DNA of 64,000 nucleotides from Salinimicrobium terrae DSM 17865. Lineage in GTDB: Bacteria > Bacteroidota > Bacteroidia > Flavobacteriales > Flavobacteriaceae. The translations under genes and the position numbers were made by a program. The stretch spans positions 55,660 through 119,659 of the forward strand of contig NZ_KE384222.1 in the NCBI RefSeq assembly GCF_000424665.1. The letters are read 5' to 3'. Below are positions 46,474 through 57,012 of this stretch, piece after piece. How positions within the stretch are numbered: position 1 is the first letter of the stretch; every line of letters starts with the position of its first letter. The notes beneath the pieces were generated by a model, which worked only from the letters and a program-made list of their open reading frames with translations, was not told the DNA's origin and did not search any database.

Positions 46474-48003
46474 TTATTTTAAAAGTTTATTGAGTACTCC
46501 CATCACACCTCTTATAAAAGTAGCGCTGGTGAGAACCTTAATTACAGCTTTTTGTGAATCGCCAGCTGAGCTGGTGCGTCTTCGGGAGCTGGTTTTTTCT
46601 ATCTTCTTCCTCTCCTCTTCGGCTTTTTCTTTTGCTCTTTCCCGATCTGCCCTCTCAATTTTTTGGGTCAGGATCTCGTAGGCACTTTCACGATCAATAT
46701 TATGGTTGTACTTTTCTTTAAGTGTTGAATTGTCAATTAGATCCTGTAATTCTTCTTCGCTCAGGATATCCATTCGACTCATTGGTGCCCTTAACATTGT
46801 TGCCGCAAGCGGAGTAGGTCTTCCTTTTTCATCAAGAGCTGTAACCAGCGCTTCCCCAATTCCTAACGTCGTGAGTTCATCTTTGGTATCGTAAAAATCT
46901 GAAACAGGATAATTTTCTGCAGCCAGCTTAATTGCTTTTCTGTCTTTAGCGGTAAATGCGCGAAGTGCGTGCTGTACTTTTAACCCCAGTTGTCCCAGCA
47001 CATCTGCAGGAACATCGGCAGGATTTTGAGTGACAAAAAATAAACCTACGCCTTTTGATCTAATTAACTTGACAATACTTTCAATCTGGTTCAGTAAAGC
47101 ATCTGAAGCCTGATCAAAAATAAGATGCGCCTCATCTATAAATAACACAAGTCTAGGCTTGTCGCTGTCTCCCTGTTCAGGAAAACTGTTGTAGATCTCC
47201 GCCAGTAAACTCAGCATAAATGTTGAAAAAAGCTTTGGGCGATCCTGGATATCTGTTAATCGTAAAATATTGATATAGCCACGGCCGTCGCTGTTCTTTC
47301 GTAATAAATCCTCAACCTCAAAGGATCGCTCGCCAAAAAAGAGGTATGCACCCTGTTGTTCAAGAGTTACAATATTTCGTAGAATAGCTCCGGTTGATGC
47401 AGCTGAAATTCTTCCGTAGGACTTTTCAAATTCCTCTTTCCCGTCTTCTGTGGAGTATTGCAGAATCTTCTTAAGATCTTTAAGATCCAGAAGTGGGAGA
47501 TGCTTATCATCACAGTATTTAAAAATGACCGACATTATTCCGCTTTGTGCAGGAGAAAGTTCAAGGATCCTGGAGAGCAGAACAGGACCAAATTCAGTCA
47601 CTGTCGCCCGTAACCTCACTCCATTCTCTTCGGAAAGGCTAAGGATCTCCACCGGGGAACCAGTTGCTTCAAAAGGAAAGTTTAATTTGTCATGGCGAGA
47701 CAGGATAAAGGCTTCTCCGGCTGAAGGTTTAAATAAACCGCTCATGTCTCCTTTTACGTCCATAAGCAACACCGGAACTCCCTTTTTTGAAAGGTTTTCA
47801 GCAAGAATTTGCAAAGTCTTGGATTTGCCTGTTCCCGTAGCACCGGCAATAAGACCGTGGCGGTTCAGGGTCTTCAGGGGAATTTTAACTGCAGCTTCTG
47901 GATAGACTTCTCCCTGGTGCATGGCAGCACCTAAATAGATAAATTCTCCTTTTGTTTGATAGCCGGACGATAAAAGTTCTGTAAAATGCTGTTTATTGAA
48001 CAC
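46474..48003 (-). CDS. HerA/VirD4-like ATPase, DUF853 family
   Basis: 509 residues. Walker A G-A-T-G-T-G-K-S-K (54-62), D-V-K-G-D-M-S-G just after, Walker B L-V-L-F-I-D-E-A-H-L-I-F-D and F-F-V-T-Q-N-P-A-D-V-P are the pattern of the DUF853 helicase-HerA-like group. A charged coiled-coil near 430-470 (Glu/Lys/Arg-rich) precedes the C-terminus. Role unknown; not linked to a nuclease here, so there is no sign of the HerA-NurA repair or defence pair. Confidence 0.87.
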   Translation of the reverse strand: MFNKQHFTELLSSGYQTKGEFIYLGAAMHQGEVYPEAAVKIPLKTLNRHGLIAGATGTGKSKTLQILAENLSKKGVPVLLMDVKGDMSGLFKPSAGEAFILSRHDKLNFPFEATGSPVEILSLSEENGVRLRATVTEFGPVLLSRILELSPAQSGIMSVIFKYCDDKHLPLLDLKDLKKILQYSTEDGKEEFEKSYGRISAASTGAILRNIVTLEQQGAYLFFGERSFEVEDLLRKNSDGRGYINILRLTDIQDRPKLFSTFMLSLLAEIYNSFPEQGDSDKPRLVLFIDEAHLIFDQASDALLNQIESIVKLIRSKGVGLFFVTQNPADVPADVLGQLGLKVQHALRAFTAKDRKAIKLAAENYPVSDFYDTKDELTTLGIGEALVTALDEKGRPTPLAATMLRAPMSRMDILSEEELQDLIDNSTLKEKYNHNIDRESAYEILTQKIERADRERAKEKAEEERKKIEKTSSRRRTSSAGDSQKAVIKVLTSATFIRGVMGVLNKLLK

Positions 48004-48064
48004 CTTTAAAGTTTTTATAAAAGTAAGAATTGTGAGGGATTCCTAACTTTCAAATCATTTGAAT

Positions 48065-49126
48065 TTATTCAACAGCCGGGTTGAGCAGTCTGAAAGTTCC
48101 TTCATTGGCGTCCATAGCGGCCCGTATACCATTAGGAATAGTGAAGTTATCGCTAATGTGGCCAATCATAGTTCCCGAAAATGCCGGTATATTTTTAGTT
48201 TCTAAATAATGATCTAAAACCTCTTCAATGGTCAAAGAGCCATAACCACCGGCTCCACCCGGTTCACAATCGCTGCATTTCCCGAAGATAAAACCGCTTA
48301 TTTGATCAAAAACACCACCCAGTTGCAGCTGGGACATCATTCTGTCTACCGCATAGATTCTTTCACCTACGTCTTCCAGGTACAGGATTTTCCCCCGCCA
48401 GTCGGTAGGAAAATACGGAGTTCCCATAAGTCCGGTGAGGACCGAGAGGTTGCCACCCAGCAATTCTCCGGTTGCCGTTCCGGGAGCGATTGTCCTTATG
48501 CGGTTCTTGGTTTGAGTTAGCAGTCCGCCTTTGTCGACAGGATTGGAGTATTGTACAGCCTCAGCTTCAAAAAGGAGATCTTTAAAGTGTTCAACAGCAA
48601 AAATATTCCAGGTGGAGGTTGCCAAAGGACCATGAAAAGTTACCAAACCAGTTTTTTTATAAATCGCAAGATGCAAGGCAGTAATATCACTATAGCCAAT
48701 GAATATTTTTGGGTTCTTCTTTATTGTCTCGTAATCCAGCAGTGGTAATATCCTGGCTGCCCCTGAGCCGCCTCTAAGACATATTATCGCATCGACTTCA
48801 GGGTCTCTCCACATGTCGTTAAATTCCTGTGCACGCTGCTGGTCTGTACCTGCGAGATGACCATATCGCGTACGAACAAATTCACCCAACTTAACCTTTA
48901 GCCCAAGAGCTTCCATAGATTCTATGGCAATTTCATAAGGTTCAGATTCGTAAATGGCTCCCGCAGGGCTTATGATACCGATAGTGTCCCCTTGCTGCAA
49001 AGCCTCGGGAACTATTATATCTTTAGAAATGTGAATGAAATTAGTTGATATGGGATTTCCAAAGGCACTTAATGGCAGAGCCATGCTTCCAATGCCCATG
49101 TTGCGAAGGAATTTTCTTCTTTCCAT
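48065..49126 (-). CDS. LD-carboxypeptidase (peptidase S66) with Tat-type signal
   Basis: 353 residues. A twin-arginine leader (M-E-R-R-K-F-L-R-N-M-G, then a hydrophobic stretch to A-F-G-N-P) points to periplasmic Tat export, unusual for the usually cytoplasmic recycling enzyme LdcA. Catalytic Ser146 is in F-I-G-Y-S-D-I-T; the later Y-L-E-D-V-G-E and M-I-G-H-I-S-D-N-F provide Glu and His. Such enzymes remove D-Ala from murein tetrapeptides. It sits among several wall hydrolases, and mpl is at 2895. Confidence 0.9.
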   Translation of the reverse strand: MERRKFLRNMGIGSMALPLSAFGNPISTNFIHISKDIIVPEALQQGDTIGIISPAGAIYESEPYEIAIESMEALGLKVKLGEFVRTRYGHLAGTDQQRAQEFNDMWRDPEVDAIICLRGGSGAARILPLLDYETIKKNPKIFIGYSDITALHLAIYKKTGLVTFHGPLATSTWNIFAVEHFKDLLFEAEAVQYSNPVDKGGLLTQTKNRIRTIAPGTATGELLGGNLSVLTGLMGTPYFPTDWRGKILYLEDVGERIYAVDRMMSQLQLGGVFDQISGFIFGKCSDCEPGGAGGYGSLTIEEVLDHYLETKNIPAFSGTMIGHISDNFTIPNGIRAAMDANEGTFRLLNPAVE

Positions 49127-49257
49127 TGTTTAGTCTCTTTTGAATTTAATCGGTTAAACGTCACCTTAAACCAAGGCCAAATTAAATTAATTATATTTAT
49201 AAGGAAATTATATTCCGTTTCATCAAGATAAAAAAATAAAATTTTACCGTTTATATT

Positions 49258-50247
49258 ATGAAATTCCTGTTTTTGTTGCTCCTTATTGCTTTGTCTTTTC
49301 CCTTTTACTCCCAAAGCCAGGATAGTGGTTTAGCTGGAAAGACAATTATTCTGGATGCGGGACACGGTGGTACGGCGCTTACAGATAAATTCCGGGTCGG
49401 ACCAACTGGTGAAAGGGAGGAATGGATAAATTTAAGGGTTGCATTAATTTTACAGAATCTTTTGGAAGCTCGTGGTGCCAGGGTGATCATGTCGCGGGTA
49501 TCTGACGAGAATGTTTTGTTGTCAAAACGTGCCGAACTCGCCAAAGAAAATGAGGCAGATTTGTTTCTGTCTATTCATCATAATGCCACAGCTGATCCAG
49601 AGGTTAATTTCCCGATTATTTATTTCCACGGAAATACCTCAGAAAATAAAGCCAGTGTCCTATTAGCCAGGAAAATTGCCGATGCACTTCTTAATAATTT
49701 CTTTGAACCCTCTACTCCGGTAAGTATAGCTTCAGATTATACTATTTTTTCAAATTCAGGAACTGCGGTCCTTAGAAATACGTATGGTATTCCCGGAGTT
49801 ATAGCAGAAGCTTCATTTTTCACTAATCCTTCCGAAGAAAAGTTATTAAAGGATCCGGTTCACAATAGAAAAGAAGCCTTAGCTTATTTGGCTGCAATAG
49901 AGGCATTTTTCAAAGAAGACAGATTACCTATTCTTGAGAAAAATTCATTAGTAGATTTGCCTCCGTTTGATACTTTTCAGGAAGCTGAAAGGCTCACAGA
50001 GCAGGCTCTATCCTGGTATCAGGATTGTAAGCAGGCGAAAGAGCTAATGAAGAGCGGTAATTCTCAAAATTTAGAAAAGGCGTATGATCTATTCACCCGG
50101 TCTGCCCGTTCTTTTCCCGATTCTTTCGTTGCAGCGGAAAGCCATATGAGAAGAGCCGAAATACTTTATATTCTGGGGAAAGAAGAGCAGGCAAAGATTG
50201 CGGCGTTACGCGCTCAGGAATATTTTGCTACTCTTGAAGTAAAGTAA
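49258..50247 (+). CDS. N-acetylmuramoyl-L-alanine amidase (Amidase_3)
   Basis: 329 residues with a signal peptide (M-K-F-L-F-L-L-L-L-I-A-L-S-F-P-F-Y-S-Q-S). The zinc amidase domain has I-L-D-A-G-H-G-G (His36), an E in G-E-R-E-E-W, S-I-H-H-N-A (His107) and catalytic Glu184 in I-A-E-A-S-F-F-T-N. Residues 230-329 form a helical, TPR-like tail, not SPOR or SH3. It cuts the bond between muramic acid and peptide, for septum splitting or turnover. The only plus-strand gene between minus-strand neighbours. Confidence 0.9.
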   Translation: MKFLFLLLLIALSFPFYSQSQDSGLAGKTIILDAGHGGTALTDKFRVGPTGEREEWINLRVALILQNLLEARGARVIMSRVSDENVLLSKRAELAKENEADLFLSIHHNATADPEVNFPIIYFHGNTSENKASVLLARKIADALLNNFFEPSTPVSIASDYTIFSNSGTAVLRNTYGIPGVIAEASFFTNPSEEKLLKDPVHNRKEALAYLAAIEAFFKEDRLPILEKNSLVDLPPFDTFQEAERLTEQALSWYQDCKQAKELMKSGNSQNLEKAYDLFTRSARSFPDSFVAAESHMRRAEILYILGKEEQAKIAALRAQEYFATLEVK

Positions 50248-50270
50248 AGCAAGATGTCAAATGGGTTAAT

Positions 50271-52355
50271 TTATTCTTTTAAATTACGAATTAAAAAATC
50301 TGTTATAGCCTGATCTACTTTTACCATGTTAGAAAATTTCATCCAGTGATGTGTTTCATTGGGAATCATCATAAAATCATGAGGGATTTCTTTCTCTTCC
50401 AGTCGTCTCACAAGGTTTGTAGTATGGCTTACATGCACATTGCGATCATCATCACCATGAATGAGTAAGACCGGTGACTTCCAACTATCCAGATAAGCAA
50501 GAGGAGAAGATTCCCATGCAATTTTTTTAGCCTCTTCATAGTCGGGAGCAACCTCATATCCTTCAGGAAGGTCGTATCGGTTTTCAAAATCATGGACACC
50601 GTGAATATCTACTCCTACTTTAAAAAGATCCGAATCTTTACCCAAAGCAAGGGCGGTCAGGTAGCCGCCATAGGATCCTCCATAAATTCCGATTCTTTCA
50701 GCGTCTACTTCAGGTAACCCGGCTAAATATTCTCCGGCTGCCTTGATGTCCTGATATTCTGCTGCACCTTTATAATAAGTGTTGTCGGGCTTGTGAAAAT
50801 CATGTCCATATCCAATTCCCAGACGATAGTTTACGGAAAGAACTACAAAACCCGCGTTAGCCAGAAATTGGTTGATGGCATAAGTGTTGGAGTAATAATC
50901 CATGTAGCTCCAGCCTAACAGCATCTGCCGTTGTGGTCCCCCATGAACAAATACCACTCCCGGTTTTTCTGCAGGTCCTGTATCTGTCTGGAATAACTGG
51001 CCGTAAACAAGTGTTCCATCAGGAGCACGGAAAGTCACATGTTGAGGTTCCACTAATTCTTCCTGAGGAAAGTCTTGTGGAATGGATTCTTTAGCTAAAA
51101 CGCGCATGTTTCCTTCCTTCAAAATTGTAGGTAACAGAGGCCTTTTTGCAGTGGCGCTTAAAAAGGCCAGTGCGTCCTGATCCCCTGTAAATACCGGATA
51201 AGCTTCAATTCCTGTACCTGTTGTTTTCCATGTTACATCCCCTCCCGCGACAGGAACTATTCCAATATGCCGTCGGTCAATATCCTCGGGCATAGGTCCT
51301 GCATTGGCTGAAAAAACCAAAGATTTACGGTCTGGGCTCATATTGACATGTTCTACATGATAAGGTCCCGGAGTCAGAAGCATGGGCTCTCCCAATTCTG
51401 CATCCATGGAATAGAGGTGCGGCCAACCATCTTCATAAGAAAGAAATACTAAACGATCTTCTGCCGCCCAGTTAAGATTAAAACCTCCATGAACTGTGGG
51501 TATGGAGCCGCGTAAAGTTTCCGGAGCTTTCCATCTTTTAAGACTTTCTCCATTTTCTAAATCGGTTATCCATATTTCCCATGGTCTGTGTCGCTGTTCC
51601 AAAAGAGGCAATTCTGCGCCCTCTCCTCCAGAGGTTCTTACAAATGCAATTTTTCTTCCATCTGTGGACCATCGAGGGCTTCGATCATGATGAAATCCCG
51701 GGTTTATCCATCGGATATTCGAGTCCTCATAAATGCCAATAAATGAATGGTCCTCTCTATCAGCAACAAAGGCCAGACTTGAACCATCAGGAGAATATGT
51801 GAGAGAATGAACATCTCCTTTTATCGCCATTGTTTTTTCCGGAGTATTTTCTGATGCTAAATCGGCAGTCCAAACATCTCCATTTCTTAAGAAAGCCACT
51901 TGATGAGGTTTCCCAATTGTCGGGCGATCCCCTTCACCAATATATTCGGTTTTTTTGTCTTCCAGGTTGATCTTCCATATTCCTACTTCGGGCGGAATCG
52001 GCTTGTGTAATGGATTCACCGGTCTCTCTGCATTTCCTCCTCCATGATCTCCTCCCCGAACAAAAAGAAGAAATTTACCATCAGGACTGAACTGGAAGCT
52101 ACTAATTTCCTGTCCATCATCTGAATTAAAACTGGTAATCTGCTCTGGCACATAATCGGGTCCGGAAGCCAGGAAAACATTTCTTTTTCCTTGTTCGTTC
52201 ATTGCCCATGCAATTTGATTTTCAGTTGGTGAAGAGGTTAATTCTGATGGAAAAGGAAACATTGCAACCTCTTTCATGCTAAAAGTTTGACTAAGACTTG
52301 AAAAAGAGGTGCAGAGGACTGCCAGGATGAGGTTAATGATTAAACGTTTTTTCAT
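50271..52355 (-). CDS. S9 family serine peptidase (prolyl oligopeptidase/DPP type), secreted
   Basis: 694 residues with a signal peptide (about 1-23). A beta-propeller with several W-S/T-D-G/R-K-I-A-F repeats covers residues 30-420 and an alpha/beta-hydrolase domain the rest. The catalytic Ser561 is in G-G-S-Y-G-G, Asp637 in H-G-D-D-D-R-N-V-H and His669/670 in N-E-T-H-H-W. It likely releases dipeptides or cleaves short peptides in the periplasm. DPP4-like or acylaminoacyl peptidase activity are both possible. Next to the PBP4-type carboxypeptidase and SusCD. Confidence 0.92.
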   Translation of the reverse strand: MKKRLIINLILAVLCTSFSSLSQTFSMKEVAMFPFPSELTSSPTENQIAWAMNEQGKRNVFLASGPDYVPEQITSFNSDDGQEISSFQFSPDGKFLLFVRGGDHGGGNAERPVNPLHKPIPPEVGIWKINLEDKKTEYIGEGDRPTIGKPHQVAFLRNGDVWTADLASENTPEKTMAIKGDVHSLTYSPDGSSLAFVADREDHSFIGIYEDSNIRWINPGFHHDRSPRWSTDGRKIAFVRTSGGEGAELPLLEQRHRPWEIWITDLENGESLKRWKAPETLRGSIPTVHGGFNLNWAAEDRLVFLSYEDGWPHLYSMDAELGEPMLLTPGPYHVEHVNMSPDRKSLVFSANAGPMPEDIDRRHIGIVPVAGGDVTWKTTGTGIEAYPVFTGDQDALAFLSATAKRPLLPTILKEGNMRVLAKESIPQDFPQEELVEPQHVTFRAPDGTLVYGQLFQTDTGPAEKPGVVFVHGGPQRQMLLGWSYMDYYSNTYAINQFLANAGFVVLSVNYRLGIGYGHDFHKPDNTYYKGAAEYQDIKAAGEYLAGLPEVDAERIGIYGGSYGGYLTALALGKDSDLFKVGVDIHGVHDFENRYDLPEGYEVAPDYEEAKKIAWESSPLAYLDSWKSPVLLIHGDDDRNVHVSHTTNLVRRLEEKEIPHDFMMIPNETHHWMKFSNMVKVDQAITDFLIRNLKE

Positions 52356-52422
52356 TCTTATACTTGTTTTGAGAAGTGATGACTGTATTTTGCCCTAAGG
52401 GACGTTAATTTCCTTTTCCCAC

Positions 52423-53769
52423 TCAGTAATTGAGGTAAATATTCCGCAAAATTTTCTCCATGCCTCTTTTAATTTCTGACGATGGAACGGTATAATTGTT
52501 ATTCATAAAACTGAAAATCAAAACCTTTCCTTCTTTAGTCCGCAGAAAACCGCTGAGCATATGAGCATTGCTCAAAGTACCTGTTTTCGCAAATATGTAA
52601 GGCTCTTCTGCTTTGTACCAATTTTTAATCGTTCCCGACTCCCCGCCTGCAGGCAAAAGTTCAAACAGGCGGTCCATAGGCACTTCTTCCTGAATTTTTT
52701 CGAGCAGTTTTACAACTGACCTGGGGGTGAACTTGTTGTAATTGGACAATCCTGAACCGTCTACCCAAATTGGTTCATCAGGTAAATCCTGTAAATGATT
52801 TTTTTTCATAAACTGAATGGCATTTTCAGCTTTTAGAGAATCAGAGATTTGTTGGGCGCTCATCATAAGGAGTTGCTCGGCAATAAAATTATCGCTTACC
52901 TGAAGCATTCTTTTGTATAAGCTATCACTGGGAATGCTGTAAATAGTTTTGGCTGGAGGAAAATGATCTGGCACTTCTCTAATTTTTTCTATTTCTTTAT
53001 TTAAAGTGTCTCTTAATAGTTCTACAACAAGATTTTCAGAATAAATAAAAGGAACTTCCTGCTCTTCCTCTTCATTTCCAATTTGATGTTTATAGAGGAA
53101 CCTGTTTTTAGATCTATCCCTGTATGCTGTAGATGATTTTCCAGTATAGCCGGAATTGGCTATAAGAGAATCTTTGAAATGAGTTGGCAAGATTCCCGGT
53201 TGGTTTTCACCAGGATCAAACTTAAAATTTACGGTATTTCCATACATTGGAAAAGCTCCTCTTTCTGCGGAATAGTACCAGTTATAATCATCCCACGACC
53301 AACCTGGTCCGAAATGTTCTTCGCTATACTTTGGTGCTGCATAAAATAAATGTTCTTGTCTGTCCTGAAGAAAAGAAAGCACATTAGATTCCTCAAATTC
53401 TTTGTGCAGAAAAGAAGGGTCTCCGGTTCCCCAAAAGACGAGGGAATCATGATGAATAGTATATTTTAAGGCAGGAATTGAATCTCCTAAAATTTTCAAT
53501 CCTGTGTAAAATGTGAAAAGTTTAGTGTTGGACGCAGGAGTGAAATACTTGTCACCATTGTGATCGTATATAATTTCTTCCTTTTCAGGGTCATATAAAA
53601 CAAAACCCTGAAAACCAGTATCAAAGGCATTTGTCTTTTGTAAAAATTCTTCTGTCTCCATGGTCAGTTTCTTGGTAGACGAACAAGAACTGAATAAAAA
53701 ACAGAATGAGATTAAAATATAAAATAGGTTAGAGGGAGGTAGGGTAATTTTTGCCTTTTTATTCTGCAT
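52423..53769 (-). CDS. dacB: D-alanyl-D-alanine carboxypeptidase/endopeptidase (PBP4, DacB type), lipoprotein
   Basis: 448 residues. Hydrophobic leader ending in F-S-S-C (Cys29), so probably lipid-anchored. The S13 peptidase motifs are S-N-T-K (Ser80 nucleophile, Lys83), S-D-N in Q-V-S-D-N-F-I-A-E and K-T-G-T-L-S-N near 400. PBP4 trims D-Ala and opens cross-links in peptidoglycan. Divergent from SusC, which starts 141 bp away; the shared gap is AT-rich with a TAAATTT run. Confidence 0.92.
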   Translation of the reverse strand: MQNKKAKITLPPSNLFYILISFCFLFSSCSSTKKLTMETEEFLQKTNAFDTGFQGFVLYDPEKEEIIYDHNGDKYFTPASNTKLFTFYTGLKILGDSIPALKYTIHHDSLVFWGTGDPSFLHKEFEESNVLSFLQDRQEHLFYAAPKYSEEHFGPGWSWDDYNWYYSAERGAFPMYGNTVNFKFDPGENQPGILPTHFKDSLIANSGYTGKSSTAYRDRSKNRFLYKHQIGNEEEEQEVPFIYSENLVVELLRDTLNKEIEKIREVPDHFPPAKTIYSIPSDSLYKRMLQVSDNFIAEQLLMMSAQQISDSLKAENAIQFMKKNHLQDLPDEPIWVDGSGLSNYNKFTPRSVVKLLEKIQEEVPMDRLFELLPAGGESGTIKNWYKAEEPYIFAKTGTLSNAHMLSGFLRTKEGKVLIFSFMNNNYTVPSSEIKRGMEKILRNIYLNY

Positions 53770-53910
53770 ATGTAAATAATGTGAGGGGTTTAATTTAAGA
53801 TAAATTTAGAGTAAATTGTTATTTTTCGCCTACATTATTAAATTTTTGTTAGATTGCAATAGCGCTTTTAAAGTAACAGCTTTTATCCAAAACTAATTAA
53901 ATAACCAATA

Positions 53911-56900
53911 ATGAAAAGGAAAGTTAATTTCATGGTCTTATTCCTGATTCTGTTTCAATTTACCGAAATTTTGGGGCAGGAAAGAGTTATAACAGGAACC
54001 GTAACTGATGCTAGCAGTGGAATGCCACTGCCTGGAGTGAATGTAATTATCGAAGGGACCAATGAAGGTACCGTAACAGATTTGGATGGGGAATATAGCC
54101 TATCGGTTGAGGAAGGAGAAACACTCGTTTTTTCCTCTATCGGTTTCGGAACGAGAAGAATTGTGGTTGCGGGACAGGAGGTTATAAATGTTCCTTTAGA
54201 GGTGGATTTGGAAAGCCTTGATGAGGTGATAGTCACTTCGTTCGGTATTAAACAGGAAAAAAAGGCATTAGGTTATGCAGTGGAAGAGATAAATGCAGAA
54301 GCCATCACCGAAACAAAGCAACAAAACGTCGTGAGTGCGTTGCAGGGACAGGTGGCCGGAGTGCAGGTAACTAATTCAGGTGGTGCCCCGGGACAAAGTG
54401 CCAGAATTCTGATAAGGGGAGTAAACTCTCTGGATCCTAATGCTGATAATCAGCCGTTGTTTGTTATCGATGGTGTACCTATCAGTAATTCAACCATAGA
54501 ATCTTCGGGTACTCCGCGAGGTCTCTCTAACAGGGCTGCAGATATTAATCCTAATGATATTGCCTCCATGAGTATCCTTAAAGGAGCAGCGGCAACAGCT
54601 CTTTATGGAGTTCGGGCTGCTAATGGAGCCGTAATTATTACAACCAAAAGTGGTCGGGCTGGGGAAGTAAGAGTAAATATTAATAGTTCCATTGGTTTCG
54701 AGGAAGTAAATCGTTTTCCTAATTTTCAGGAAGTTTACGGGCAAGGTTTTTCAGGTGACTATGATGCAGATTCCTTCTGGCCTAACTGGGGACCATCTAT
54801 GGAAGAAATTAATGCTATAGATCCAGATGTTGTCTTTCATGACATTTGGAGAGACGCTCTTCGTACCGGTGTGCAATACGATAATAGTATTAATATATCA
54901 GGAGGTAGTGAAAATGTTACCTTCTACGGCTCTCTCAGTAATTTTGATCATGAGGGAGTTATGCCCTTCAGCACATGGGGAAGAACTACGGCAAGATTAA
55001 ATGGAACGGCGGTCATGAGTGATAAATTTAGGTTTGAAGGTAATATCAGCTACACGATATCTGGTGGAGACAGAGTTCCTCACGACCGCTTCATGGAAAG
55101 AATGGTTTATTGGGCTCCAAATCATGACGTATTAGATTACATCAATCCCGATGGAACTATGAAGACCTACGGTAATACCAACCCTATTTATGATGCAAGA
55201 TTTAGTACCTTCGAAGATGAGGTGAACCGCACAACCGGGAATTTTAAATTTATATATGAACCCTGGGAATGGATAGACATCAACTACCTTATCGGGACAG
55301 ATTACTATACAGATAGTAGAACTGAAATTACTCCTGGACCATTGGGGATAGAAGGGGAAAGGCCTTTAAGTAGTACGGGCTTTATTAGTGAAACAAGAAT
55401 AGAAAGCAGGGATATTAATTCCAACTTTTACATACAGCTAAATCGTGACTGGACAGAGAAGTTCACAACTACTTTACTTTTGGGGAATGACATTTTTGAA
55501 CGAAATTTTGGACTGCTAAATAGCACCGGAGAGGATTTTGTTATCCCCGGTTTATACGATCTAAGTTACGTTAATCAGATTTCAACCTACCAGGATTTAC
55601 GAAAGAAGAGGCTTGTTGGATTATATGGAGATCTCATGATAAATTACGATGATATGTTGTTTCTGAACTTTACAGGTAGAAACGACTGGACCTCCACTTT
55701 GCCCATTGGTGGTAATTCCTTCTTCTATCCTTCTGTGAACCTAAGTTTCGTTTTCACTGAAGCCTTTGAAGCGCCGGATTATTTCACTTTTGGAAAGTTC
55801 CGGGCTTCATGGGCAGAAGTTGGTAAAGACACAGATCCATATTTGATCGGACAGACTTATACTGCTCCGGGAATCTACCCTCTGCGAGGGCAAGTGGGCT
55901 TTACGAGGTTTAGTAGATATGGAGATCCAGAGCTAAAACCTGAAGAAACAACTTCTATTGAAGTAGGTACAGATCTTCGGTTTTTTGAGAATAGATTGGG
56001 AATAGACTTTACCTGGTATAAAACCAATAGTAGAGATCAAATAATACCTGTACCGGTGTCTGATGCTACCGGTTTTTCCACATTCGTTACAAATGCAGGA
56101 GAGATAGAGAATAGAGGGATTGAACTTAAATTAACAGGAACCCCGATCCGTACTGAAGATTTTGAATGGACTATAGGTTTTAATGTTGCTCGAAATAATA
56201 ACGAAATTATTAGTATTCGGGAAGGAATAGACGAAATAGTATTGGGTAGCCAGTTTGGATATGGAGGAAGTTCTGTAACCATGAAATTAATTGAAGGAGA
56301 GGCTTATGGAAATCTTTTTGGAACCAGTTATGAAAGATTTGGAGCTGATGAGGATGCACTTTTCCTTAATGAAGATCTTCCTATCGTAATTGGACCCAAT
56401 GGTTTCCCGGTGATAAACAGTGAACAGCTAATCCTTGGTAATGTCACTCCTGAATGGGTTGGAGGATTACGAAATGAATTTGGTTATAAAGATTTTAACC
56501 TTTCCTTTCTCGTGGATTTCAGAACAGGAGTGGAGCAGTATAGCCAATACGATAACTTCTTCTCGGCTTTTGGTATTCCTGAATATACATTGAATCGTAA
56601 TGAAACTATCGTATTTGATGGAGTGCTGGCAGATGGAAGTCCCAATACTCAGGAGGTGTTCCTGGGACAGGGGGAAGGTCCAGATGGCAGAAATTATGGA
56701 GCCGGTTTTTACAGAAATACCTATCGAAGAGTGAGTGAAAATTTTATTCATGATGCTTCATATGTTAAATTAAGGAATATCACCTTGGGCTATAATTTTG
56801 CCGAGGGTCTTCTGGATGGTCTTCCATTGCGATCAGCCAGGATTTCCTTAGCTGCCAATAATATTATTTTATACACTCCCTGGGATGGTTTCGATCCTGA

Positions 56901-57000
56901 ATCTTTTAGTGCAGGAGCGGGTGGTAATGCTGTAGGCTTTACAGGATTAGGATATCCGGGTGTCAAAAGTTACTTCTTTACAGTTAATTTAGGTTTTTAA
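53911..57000 (+). CDS. SusC/RagA family TonB-linked outer-membrane protein
   Basis: 1029 residues. Signal peptide (to F-T-E-I-L-G-Q), a CarboxypepD_reg-like domain (25-100; V-I-T-G-T-V-T-D), the S-L-D-E-V-I-V-T-S-F-G segment, a plug domain (about 115-230; I-R-G-V-N-S-L and G-A-A-A-T-A-L-Y-G) and a 22-strand barrel ending in Y-F-F-T-V-N-L-G-F. It imports a bulky ligand with SusD under TonB power. No glycoside hydrolase lies nearby; the neighbours are peptidases and murein enzymes, so the ligand may be a peptide (inference). No anti-sigma partner is seen. SusD starts 6-12 bp after it. Confidence 0.95.
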   Translation: MKRKVNFMVLFLILFQFTEILGQERVITGTVTDASSGMPLPGVNVIIEGTNEGTVTDLDGEYSLSVEEGETLVFSSIGFGTRRIVVAGQEVINVPLEVDLESLDEVIVTSFGIKQEKKALGYAVEEINAEAITETKQQNVVSALQGQVAGVQVTNSGGAPGQSARILIRGVNSLDPNADNQPLFVIDGVPISNSTIESSGTPRGLSNRAADINPNDIASMSILKGAAATALYGVRAANGAVIITTKSGRAGEVRVNINSSIGFEEVNRFPNFQEVYGQGFSGDYDADSFWPNWGPSMEEINAIDPDVVFHDIWRDALRTGVQYDNSINISGGSENVTFYGSLSNFDHEGVMPFSTWGRTTARLNGTAVMSDKFRFEGNISYTISGGDRVPHDRFMERMVYWAPNHDVLDYINPDGTMKTYGNTNPIYDARFSTFEDEVNRTTGNFKFIYEPWEWIDINYLIGTDYYTDSRTEITPGPLGIEGERPLSSTGFISETRIESRDINSNFYIQLNRDWTEKFTTTLLLGNDIFERNFGLLNSTGEDFVIPGLYDLSYVNQISTYQDLRKKRLVGLYGDLMINYDDMLFLNFTGRNDWTSTLPIGGNSFFYPSVNLSFVFTEAFEAPDYFTFGKFRASWAEVGKDTDPYLIGQTYTAPGIYPLRGQVGFTRFSRYGDPELKPEETTSIEVGTDLRFFENRLGIDFTWYKTNSRDQIIPVPVSDATGFSTFVTNAGEIENRGIELKLTGTPIRTEDFEWTIGFNVARNNNEIISIREGIDEIVLGSQFGYGGSSVTMKLIEGEAYGNLFGTSYERFGADEDALFLNEDLPIVIGPNGFPVINSEQLILGNVTPEWVGGLRNEFGYKDFNLSFLVDFRTGVEQYSQYDNFFSAFGIPEYTLNRNETIVFDGVLADGSPNTQEVFLGQGEGPDGRNYGAGFYRNTYRRVSENFIHDASYVKLRNITLGYNFAEGLLDGLPLRSARISLAANNIILYTPWDGFDPESFSAGAGGNAVGFTGLGYPGVKSYFFTVNLGF

Positions 57001-57012
57001 AAAAAAATGACT

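Noticed and set aside
46474-48003. HerA-like ATPase as part of a defence or HerA-NurA system
   Set aside because: No nuclease or other defence gene is adjacent; neighbours are a lipoprotein and an LD-carboxypeptidase, and the DUF853 group is a common chromosomal gene.
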